Of a DNA stretch of 35,709 nucleotides, positions 24,965-31,472 are shown one piece after another. The notes under the pieces were generated by a model, which saw only the letters and a program-made list of their open reading frames with translations, did not search any database and had not been told where the DNA came from. The position numbers and the translations under genes are program-made. Within the stretch, counting starts at the first letter, position 1. Each line of letters opens with the position of its first letter. The stretch comes from a virus. The stretch covers positions 1 to 35,709 of the IMG/VR virus record IMGVR_UViG_3300009011_000034; one strand, written 5' to 3'.

Positions 24965-25884
24965 CCTGGGCACCGGTGACCATGCGTTGGCCAGAACAGG
25001 CCACCCAATGGATGGGCAGCCTGTCAGCTGCTAAGAATCTGGCCAGCGGTGAGCTGCTCGGCACGGCCCAGCGCTTGGCCGGCCTCGATGGCTTGGCCAG
25101 CACCAACCCGGGGCCGGTCGGTGACGCGGCGAAAGACGCAATCGCCGCCGGCCGTGCGGCCCTGGTCGAGCAACTGGGGCATGCCCCCGCGTGCCTGGTT
25201 GTGACCCCGTTTCAACCGGGAATCGGCCAGGGGCGCGGCTATCAGCGTTTTCTGTCGGCTCCCAACCTGCTGGAACACTTGGCTAAAAAGCTGGATGACG
25301 TAACCGACACCGGTCGCCCGGCCGGGCCGCAATACGCACTGTCGATCCTGTTCCTGGGCACGCGTCTGGAACAGCTGGCCAGCAGCTTGTCGCGGTTCAA
25401 CGCGTTGCTGCCGATCCCTGGCCTGGTCCGCACCCAGCGCCGCGCCCAACACCTGTCGAAACTGGAAATCGAAAAATGGGAGATCCCCGGCGCCGGCCCG
25501 TTGCCGCGCTGGCAAGCGCTGCCCCTGGAGCGCTGCACGGTAGTGAAAGCCGCCAAGCAGTCGATGGCGGGTCAACTGGCCGTGCTGGAAAGCTACGCGG
25601 CCGACAGTTCGCCGATGGGCGATCTGGCCGCCCTGGCTTCCCGCAAAGCCGCCCAGCAGCAGGGCCGGGATCAGCAGTTGGCTGATCTGAAAGACCTGTT
25701 GGCTGGGGGAAACCCTGAGGTCAGCATGCGGGCTCGCCTGATCGGTCCCGGGAACACCAGCGAATTACGCCGCGAGCTACTGACTGGCGACGCCCCGGGG
25801 CATGAGTGGGTGCTGTGCGCCGGTCTGTTGTTGGTCGGTTCGAAAGAAGGATTGAGTTTCGTGCAGGAGATGGTCGGTCTATGA
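24961..25884 (+). CDS. Hypothetical tail/baseplate protein
   Basis: A 307-aa protein of unknown function, with ATGA overlaps on both sides. MTWAPVTMRWPEQATQWMGS starts an Ala/Leu-rich helical protein without membrane segments. Its place between fibre-assembly and hub-region genes, and the matching gene in HP1/kappa-type phages (from memory), suggest a baseplate or tail assembly part. It does not resemble P2 gpU or gpX. Confidence 0.7.
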   Translation: MTWAPVTMRWPEQATQWMGSLSAAKNLASGELLGTAQRLAGLDGLASTNPGPVGDAAKDAIAAGRAALVEQLGHAPACLVVTPFQPGIGQGRGYQRFLSAPNLLEHLAKKLDDVTDTGRPAGPQYALSILFLGTRLEQLASSLSRFNALLPIPGLVRTQRRAQHLSKLEIEKWEIPGAGPLPRWQALPLERCTVVKAAKQSMAGQLAVLESYAADSSPMGDLAALASRKAAQQQGRDQQLADLKDLLAGGNPEVSMRARLIGPGNTSELRRELLTGDAPGHEWVLCAGLLLVGSKEGLSFVQEMVGL

Positions 25885-26426
25885 CGCTGCTACTCGACGG
25901 CCACAAAGTCCAAGGGAAAAACCTCAAGGTGACCGCCAATCTGCGCATCGAAAGCGGCGACATGTCGGGCCAGACCAGCAACACGGACAAGGCGCACAAA
26001 GGCTTCAAACCCAAGACGCTGACCGTTTCGTTGATGATTCCGTTTGTGGATAAGTCTCAGCTGATTGATCTGATGCGCCTAGCCGAAGCCACCGCCGGCG
26101 GCGGCCAGTTGCACCTGTACCGCGTGGTCAACGACTCGGCCGAGGTCTTCGGCGTGCGACAGGCTGAGTTTTCCGACGGCATCAGCGCCCGCGAAGACGA
26201 CTCCCTGCGCGCCTGGCTGGTCCAGTTCACGCTGAGCGAACGTCAGTCGAATCCGGAAAAAGTCGAAGGCCGACGCGCGGGCAACAAGGTCAACGCCCAA
26301 GGCGCCCCGGGCAGCGCGGTCGGGGAGGGCGGCGAGAGCGGATCGAGCGACAACCCGGCGTTGAGCGGCTTCGAAAAAGTGCTGGGCCGCTTGGACACGT
26401 GGCTGGGCGGGAGTGAGCAGACGTGA
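25881..26426 (+). CDS. Baseplate/hub-region protein
   Basis: A 181-aa protein from the ATG at 25881 (MTLLLDGHKVQGKNLKVTANLRIESGDMSGQTSNTD). The N-terminal part is a beta sandwich-like domain ending in VQFTLSERQSNPEKVE. A Gly/Ser-rich linker and a short amphipathic C-terminus follow. It overlaps both neighbours. A gp53/LysM-type adaptor between tube and baseplate hub is a possibility that I cannot confirm. Confidence 0.7.
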   Translation: MTLLLDGHKVQGKNLKVTANLRIESGDMSGQTSNTDKAHKGFKPKTLTVSLMIPFVDKSQLIDLMRLAEATAGGGQLHLYRVVNDSAEVFGVRQAEFSDGISAREDDSLRAWLVQFTLSERQSNPEKVEGRRAGNKVNAQGAPGSAVGEGGESGSSDNPALSGFEKVLGRLDTWLGGSEQT

Positions 26427-27127
26427 AGCTGCACAAAGTGCTGGCCATCAACGGCGCGCCCTTCGCCCTGGTGAAAGAGGACGTTCGGCTGGACATCACC
26501 AGCCCGGGTCGGGCGACCTTCACCATCCAATCCGCGGTGCCGGCGAAAGGTTTGGTAACGCTGGATATTGGCTACAACGAGGGCACGCTACAGCGGCACT
26601 TCATTGGCTACGTCGAGCGTTGCACCGCTGCCAATGGTGTCGAGCAGGTGTTGTTCTGTCGCGAGCTGGCCGCCGTGTTGGCGAATCCGCTACCGCTGAA
26701 CCTGCGCCACGTCGATTTGCGCGCTGTGCTGGCCGTCGTCAGTGAGCAGACCTGCTTGCGGTTTCGCGTGCCCGATCGGCCCTACGCCAGTGCCAAATCG
26801 CCGTTCTTCTACAACCTGGCCGCCGGTTACCAGGCGATGGACAGTCTGGCCCGGGTGTTCAGCATCCCCGACTTTACCTGGCAGCAGCAGGGCAATGGTG
26901 AAGTGTTTGTAGGTAGTTGGGCCGACAGTTTTTTCGGCGCCCGTGCGCCGCTTCAAATCCCCACGGAGCTGTTCGACGGCTACCAGGGCAACCAAAGCGC
27001 GATGGTTGCGGCCCTTCCCGGGTTGCGACCAGGTGCGACGATCAACAACGGCGAGCGCATCACCAGTGTGGCCCTTGCCAATGACCAGATGGCCATCCGA
27101 TGGAAGACGCAATCCGCCGCAGCGTAG
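26423..27127 (+). CDS. Baseplate hub protein (short gpD-like)
   Basis: A 234-aa protein with a GTG start overlapping the preceding stop. The beta-rich N-terminus (VLAINGAPFALVKEDVRLDITSPGRATFTIQ) and SLARVFSIPDFTWQQQGNGEVFVGSW resemble parts of gpD/gp44-like hub proteins, on which the spike sits. P2 gpD is about 390 aa, so this is short. The previous gene may supply the missing half. Confidence 0.7.
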   Translation: MKLHKVLAINGAPFALVKEDVRLDITSPGRATFTIQSAVPAKGLVTLDIGYNEGTLQRHFIGYVERCTAANGVEQVLFCRELAAVLANPLPLNLRHVDLRAVLAVVSEQTCLRFRVPDRPYASAKSPFFYNLAAGYQAMDSLARVFSIPDFTWQQQGNGEVFVGSWADSFFGARAPLQIPTELFDGYQGNQSAMVAALPGLRPGATINNGERITSVALANDQMAIRWKTQSAAA

Positions 27128-28077
27128 AGCGGCAATTTCCCGAACTCACCGGTGGTTACCACCTGCCACGCTTTGCTCGGGTTGTCGCCGTGGCCGATGC
27201 GCCGGCCGGCGCCGGTATTTGTGACGACTTCCGTCCGCGCTATGCGGTCGACATCGAGGTCTTGGGTCCAGACGGTGAGCCCGATCCGCAACTGCTCCAG
27301 CTCGCCGGCGTGCCGTTGCCACTGCCCACCGGTGGCGAGGAAATGGGTATGTATGCCTTTCCGGAGGAGGGCACCCAAGTCGTGGTGTGCTTCGCCTACG
27401 GGCTGCCGAACAAACCCTACATCCAGACAATCCTGCCCCACGGGCTGAGTATGCCCAAAGTGCCAAAGGGTGATCAGGTGTGGCAGCACAGCGAAGCCGC
27501 CCAGCAGCGGGTAGACGCCGACGGCAACTGGCTGCGCCAGACTGATGGCAAGATCCAGGATAAGGCGATCGAGCGCGAGGTGGAGGCCCTTGAGAACCGC
27601 GAGCAGTTCCAGAACCACACGCAGACGATCGACGATCATTCGACCGAGTCGGTGGGAGGAGTCAAGACGATCGAGGCCCTGGGCGCACTCAAGCTGCTAT
27701 CGGGTGGATCTGCGAGCCTGGCGGCCGTGGATGATCTGCACCAGGCCACCGGCCGTGATCTGAACCTGGTGGTGGGGCAGAAACACAATGCCACGGTGGG
27801 TGGCGACATGCAGGAGAAGATCCAGGGTCTACGCAAGAGCGTTGCCGGTATGAGTCAGCACCTGCAAGCGCCAAAAAACTGGATTGGGTCCGAAGGGGTC
27901 AACCTATTCCAGGTCGTCTGCGATACGCTCGACCTTTTACAGCAGATGAACACCCAACTGGCCGCTCATACTCACCTACCAGGACCAACGCCAAGCCCGA
28001 CCGATGCAGCAGCATTCACGACCAACGCTGAGCAAACGTTGGCTCTTTCCATAAAGATAAGGCCGATCACCCTTTAG
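27100..28077 (+). CDS. V: Baseplate spike protein (gpV-like)
   Basis: A 325-aa membrane-piercing spike. It begins MEDAIRRSVERQFPELTGGYHLPRFARVVAVADA with an OB-fold domain (residues about 20-110, ending VVVCFAYGLPNKPYIQTILPHG). A beta-helix-like region (IEREVEALENREQFQNHTQTIDDHS) and an AAHTHLPGPTPSP tail follow. It overlaps the hub gene by 28 bases and is the last gene of the structural operon. Accessory genes on the opposite strand start 19 bases further on. Confidence 0.85.
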   Translation: MEDAIRRSVERQFPELTGGYHLPRFARVVAVADAPAGAGICDDFRPRYAVDIEVLGPDGEPDPQLLQLAGVPLPLPTGGEEMGMYAFPEEGTQVVVCFAYGLPNKPYIQTILPHGLSMPKVPKGDQVWQHSEAAQQRVDADGNWLRQTDGKIQDKAIEREVEALENREQFQNHTQTIDDHSTESVGGVKTIEALGALKLLSGGSASLAAVDDLHQATGRDLNLVVGQKHNATVGGDMQEKIQGLRKSVAGMSQHLQAPKNWIGSEGVNLFQVVCDTLDLLQQMNTQLAAHTHLPGPTPSPTDAAAFTTNAEQTLALSIKIRPITL

Positions 28078-28092
28078 TAAGTGTTGACAAGA

Positions 28093-28111
28093 AACGTTAA
28101 GACTTAATGTT
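28093..28111. terminator. Hairpin between convergent spike and rloB-like genes
   Basis: AACGTTAAG-A-CTTAATGTT, a 9-bp inverted repeat with one G-T type mismatch. It overlaps the rloB stop codon (28097-28099) and lies 15 bases after the spike stop. A modest hairpin without a clear U-run; possibly a bidirectional terminator at the edge of the accessory region. Confidence 0.4.
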
Positions 28112-28753
28112 CTGAAGATAAGCTACCAGTTGGTGGACTGTTGTTAATGGGTTTTTAGATCCGTTCTTCTCAGATTCTGCAAGTAGTTGGCTGCTGAACG
28201 CTTTCGCAGTTTCTAGCTGTCCAAATAAATGACTGAACGATCCATTAAGACCTTTCGAGTAATCGGGCCAATACCGTTCAAGCTCCTGGAGGGTACGTGC
28301 TCCACAACTTTTATTGCCATTTGACTCTAGTGGGGAAGATGTATATGTGAAGTGCAGAATGAACCATAACTCAAAGCACGGGGTGGAGGTGATTGCCGTA
28401 AACACTTCAGCAGGCTTTAGAGAATTTAATACGGTAACCGCTTCGTCAAAGTTTGTATGCTTGTCACGATCAAATACACAATAAACTTTATCGAATGGAT
28501 CGTTGAGTCTTGCCGATTGCCTAAATAACTCCTCACCATGCCGAACGACACTCACTGGGTCCGAACCGCACTCGCCACTGATCATAATATTGGCGGTGTC
28601 AATTTCGTAGTGGTCTTTGAGTTCGTTGAAGTAGTTCGGTTCTGTTTTTGAACCTTCACACACAATTAGTACTTTGTCATATCTCTTTCGTGTTGGTTTG
28701 TTGCGCTCAAGTTTTTTTGCTTTTCGCTTATGGAATAAATTGTCTGTGCCCAT
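28097..28753 (-). CDS. rloB: RloB-family Toprim protein (AbiLii-like), defence effector
   Basis: A 218-aa RloB domain protein. A basic N-terminus precedes a Toprim-like core: E33 in VLIVCEGSKTEPNYF, and D95 and D97 in YCVFDRDKH. ATSTPCFELWFILHF-type aromatic residues follow. Toprim folds cut or transfer DNA or RNA using metals. The gene lies 3 bases after the RloA ATPase in the same direction, which is the AbiL/RloAB arrangement. By analogy with the related PARIS pair, the ATPase may hold the nuclease until a phage trigger releases it. AT-richer than the structural genes, consistent with transfer. Confidence 0.87.
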   Translation of the reverse strand: MGTDNLFHKRKAKKLERNKPTRKRYDKVLIVCEGSKTEPNYFNELKDHYEIDTANIMISGECGSDPVSVVRHGEELFRQSARLNDPFDKVYCVFDRDKHTNFDEAVTVLNSLKPAEVFTAITSTPCFELWFILHFTYTSSPLESNGNKSCGARTLQELERYWPDYSKGLNGSFSHLFGQLETAKAFSSQLLAESEKNGSKNPLTTVHQLVAYLQNIKS

Positions 28754-28756
28754 AAA

Positions 28757-30031
28757 TCAGCCCGCCACCGTGCTCATTGATCTAACGTAAGGCAGGGCAC
28801 CATATCTGCCGGAAAGATAGGCATCTTCTAAACTTTCTCTACCTTTTCTTGGGCTGAAATCAGTGAGTGGGTAAATACTAGTTGCCTGATCTTTATTTTT
28901 TTCACAGAACCAGATTTGATCTCTGCGAAATACGTCTTGATTGAGAATAGAGGTTTCGTGAGTTGTGAAAATCAATTGTGCATTTTTTGGGTTTGTTACT
29001 GGGTTATGAAATAGATCCACTAAAAATCTAACGAGTTTTGGGTGGAGGTTGTCATGCAGTTCGTCAATAAATAGAACTCTGCCTGTTTCAAGTACGTTCA
29101 GCCAAGGTCCAGCGTAGGAGAAAAGTTTTTGTGTGCCGTCAGATTCATCGTCAAATTCAAATGCGACAGATTGGTCCTGAACGCCTTTATGAATGGTTTT
29201 AATATCGTAAATGATATTGTCTTTCATATTTTCCAAGATGTCTTTTTTAACATCTTCTGGTAAGGAGTCTGGCAAGTGTTTAGATGAGAATTTTTCTGAT
29301 TGAACCTCAACATCTTTGATATCCAAATCTGCGGCTCTAAGGAAGTCTAAGATCTTAGATTTTTGCTCGGATGTTTCACATTGTGAGGCGGTATAGCTAG
29401 GAGTCCAACCTACTACACTACCAAAGCGCAGGGTGAACTTGAACCAATTAAATACAGGCTTTAACTGTTTGCTGTTGAGTTGTGTTGCGATGGATAGAAA
29501 TAAGGCATTATTTAAAGTGGATTCTTGCCATACCTGTTTCTGTCCAGCCAGTGAGTTACCAAACGCCCAGTCATATGTGTTTGACTCAACATTCCATTCG
29601 CGGCTAAACCAATGTTGCGCTCTACCATTCGGAAATGCGATTAACCACTCGGTCATGATCTGATCTTTGGTAGCAGAAAAACCATACTGATACCGAACTT
29701 GTTTCGCAGAAAATACCACTTCAAACTCGGTGGGCTCTTTCTCGGTGCGAGCATCCAAGATGAACGGTTTTACTGGGATTTCGTTTCCTGGTTGCGGGCT
29801 AGAGGAACCGACCACAATCTCCTTCATTACTCTTAGCGCGTTGAGTAAATTGGATTTGCCTGCTGCGTTTGCACCATAGATTGCGGCAGAGCGCAGCAGG
29901 TCTCCAGTGGCTGGTGTCTCTGGGTCAAAAGAATTCGATACCGTTAATTCTCCGCCTTTAGCTTTCACCAAGCTGAAGGTTTGTTCGTCCCGAACAGATC
30001 GCCAGTTCCTTACCGTGAATTGAATTAACAT
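28757..30031 (-). CDS. rloA: RloA-type AAA ATPase (AbiLi-like), defence sensor
   Basis: 424 aa from the ATG at 30031, which has a strong AAGGAG site; the longer frame to 30088 lacks this. ABC/SMC-like AAA_15 ATPase: Walker A GANAAGKS (53-60), SDGTQKLFSYAG as signature-like segment, Walker B VLFIDELHDNLHPKL (about 320-335) and switch histidine in FTTHETSIL. It pairs with RloB at 28097. Preceded by a 9-bp inverted repeat (30059-30081) in the leader. AT-rich composition differs from the core prophage. Confidence 0.88.
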   Translation of the reverse strand: MLIQFTVRNWRSVRDEQTFSLVKAKGGELTVSNSFDPETPATGDLLRSAAIYGANAAGKSNLLNALRVMKEIVVGSSSPQPGNEIPVKPFILDARTEKEPTEFEVVFSAKQVRYQYGFSATKDQIMTEWLIAFPNGRAQHWFSREWNVESNTYDWAFGNSLAGQKQVWQESTLNNALFLSIATQLNSKQLKPVFNWFKFTLRFGSVVGWTPSYTASQCETSEQKSKILDFLRAADLDIKDVEVQSEKFSSKHLPDSLPEDVKKDILENMKDNIIYDIKTIHKGVQDQSVAFEFDDESDGTQKLFSYAGPWLNVLETGRVLFIDELHDNLHPKLVRFLVDLFHNPVTNPKNAQLIFTTHETSILNQDVFRRDQIWFCEKNKDQATSIYPLTDFSPRKGRESLEDAYLSGRYGALPYVRSMSTVAG

Positions 30032-30058
30032 CTTTAGTCGCTCTCCTTTTGGATCCGC

Positions 30059-30081
30059 TTTTTGACAAAAAATGTCAAAAA
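30059..30081. promoter_or_regulatory. Dyad in the rloA leader, candidate operator or promoter
   Basis: TTTTTGACA-AAAAA-TGTCAAAAA is a perfect 9-bp inverted repeat just upstream of the rloA ribosome-binding site. Each arm contains TTGACA/TGTCAA. It could bind a regulator of the defence pair. The -10 and -35 elements cannot be fixed. Confidence 0.5.
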
Positions 30082-30251
30082 GTATCATTAAAATGACTCT
30101 AGCATGGCCTTGGAGCTCAGGGGGAGTGGCATTTTGCTATTTGTAGCCGGCTATCGACGATTTACCTCCGCTTCTCTCCACTAACTCGGGCTGTGGCGCT
30201 GATATTGGGGGCTCAACCTTCAATCAGTGATCCTTCTTCGAACCTAAATTT

Positions 30252-30548
30252 TTACTCAAGGCGGCACCACCAAGATTGCGAGTAGGCGCACCCCTCGATG
30301 AACTCAATGCCACTGAGGACAAAGCCAGTGACCGCCATTCCTGCCAAAGTTGCGTCCAGCAGCTTCGGCAACGGATCCGGATCAAGCGGCATGCCCACCT
30401 CGACGCGGGCTACATTGGCGCTCCGGCCGAGCTCAATGCTGTTTTCTGAGTTCACCATCACATTGCCCCTTATCGCCTGATAGTGTCGGCGTTCCTGAGG
30501 AGTCAGGGCGACACCTTGGCGTCGCATTGGGGTAACAAGCATATGCAT
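30252..30548 (-). CDS. Hypothetical protein, second gene of LexA-box operon
   Basis: A 98-aa soluble protein (MHMLVTPMRRQGVALTPQERRHYQAIRGNVMVNSENSIELG) ending GFVLSGIEFIEGCAYSQSWWCRLE. A GAGG site stands seven bases before the ATG. Family function unknown to me, though the composition is that of a small conserved Pseudomonas protein. It lies 15 bases downstream of the broken small gene at 30563-30813, and likely shares its LexA-box promoter. The 220 bases between this gene and rloA hold only the rloA leader dyad. Confidence 0.65.
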   Translation of the reverse strand: MHMLVTPMRRQGVALTPQERRHYQAIRGNVMVNSENSIELGRSANVARVEVGMPLDPDPLPKLLDATLAGMAVTGFVLSGIEFIEGCAYSQSWWCRLE

Positions 30549-30562
30549 GAAATTGCCTCTAC

Positions 30563-30813
30563 CTAATCACCACTTTGGTGGTCAAGCAGTGCTTCCACTG
30601 CATAGGCTAGAGCGCCGTCTGCCTGCTCCAGGAGATCGCTGAGATCATCGTGATCAATGATCTGGGCCCGGTGCAGCGCGTGAGCCTGATTCAGTAGCGC
30701 TTTATGGTGAGTCCCGGGGTGATCTAGCAAAGCGACCTCGTCCCGCAGCAGGGTTCCCACTCAGCGATCGCGCTTGTCTTGCCAACGGGCTTTTCAAAGT
30801 GCTCCTTTTTCAT
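30563..30813 (-). pseudogene. Small gene with apparent frameshift behind a LexA box
   Basis: An ATG at 30813, with GAGGTGG upstream, opens MKKEHFEKPVGKTSAIAEWEP and then stops at 30724 after a further eight residues. The other frame (30563-30760) continues plausibly as LLRDEVALLDHPGTHHKALLNQAHALH... to 30563, but has only a GTG start directly after a stop and no ribosome-binding site. One base lost near 30750 would join them into an ~88-aa helical protein. Alternatively the 65-aa frame is translated by coupling. Function unknown. Confidence 0.5.
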
Positions 30814-30842
30814 CACTGCCACCTCATTAATACGGCCGATTA

Positions 30843-30858
30843 CTGTATGCATGAACAG
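30843..30858. promoter_or_regulatory. LexA box (SOS operator)
   Basis: CTGT-ATGCATGA-ACAG, a perfect CTGT-N8-ACAG core in TACTGTATGCATGAACAGTG, within 30 bases upstream of the ATG at 30813 on the minus strand. This matches the gammaproteobacterial LexA consensus. It implies that the small operon 30813-30252 is SOS-induced. Confidence 0.82.
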
Positions 30859-31436
30859 TGTATCTGCGAAGGGACGGCAGGCTACAGCAAGCCGATGAAA
30901 AGCCAGCCAGATCGTGGGTCGACGGAAAGCGGCAGGGAAAGAAAAAAAGGTCGGAAAAAGCACTTATCCCCCTCCCGCCGGCGGGCTTTACATCCTTTTT
31001 CTGTGCAAATCCGGCTGTAATGCAAACGAACCTCCGGCCCAGGCGGGCCATGGGCGTGCACGAGGGGGCGGCCATTTCATTTCATGTAAGGTTTTGAAAG
31101 AAAGTGCAGTGCTGTTGCACAGGAACTCAGAGGCGGTTACGGAGGGACGAATGCTGGTGTCCTAGGTTTTGCTGGACGAAAACTTTTAAAACAAAGTTTT
31201 TGGAGTGTTTTGATAATACCGCACGATCTTTTTTTGCCTTGTGTAGCCTGTGTATGGGATGAGCAGGCTGAATTCCTGCTGGCTAAGGCACGACCAAATT
31301 TTGGCTGGTATTGTTCTAGCGCTAAGCCGACCGACCTCATTTCCCCCAAAGAAGACATTGTGTAGAAATTGCTAACGGAAAAAAGAGGCTTACAAAATTT
31401 GGTTCTGAACTTAATCACTCGGAGTGATATTGGAAG
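30859..31436. other. About 580 bases without a convincing gene
   Basis: The stretch has open frames on both strands (for example 30827-31075 minus and 31137-31418 minus), but none has a good start, ribosome-binding site or recognisable product. The GC-rich part to about 31100 overlaps the presumed promoter of the LexA-box operon. The AT-rich part contains a weak hairpin, AAAACTTT-N6-AAAGTTTT (31179-31200). I see no transposase remnant. Confidence 0.6.
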
Positions 31437-31461
31437 TACAAGGCGGAAATTCCGCCTTGTA
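31437..31461. terminator. Strong hairpin after the SEFIR-NACHT gene
   Basis: TACAAGGCGGAA-A-TTCCGCCTTGTA is a perfect 12-bp inverted repeat around one base, 12 bases past the stop of the immune gene (minus strand). There is no U-run after it. It is probably the transcript end or a processing hairpin. Confidence 0.6.
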
Positions 31462-31472
31462 TATTATTGATG

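Noticed and set aside
30827-31097. Overlapping open frames on both strands upstream of the LexA box
   Set aside because: GC-rich, no ribosome-binding sites, and they cover the presumed promoter. Long frames on both strands are expected here by composition.
31137-31418. 93-aa frame on the minus strand after the LexA-box region
   Set aside because: No credible ribosome-binding site or family resemblance; composition looks random.
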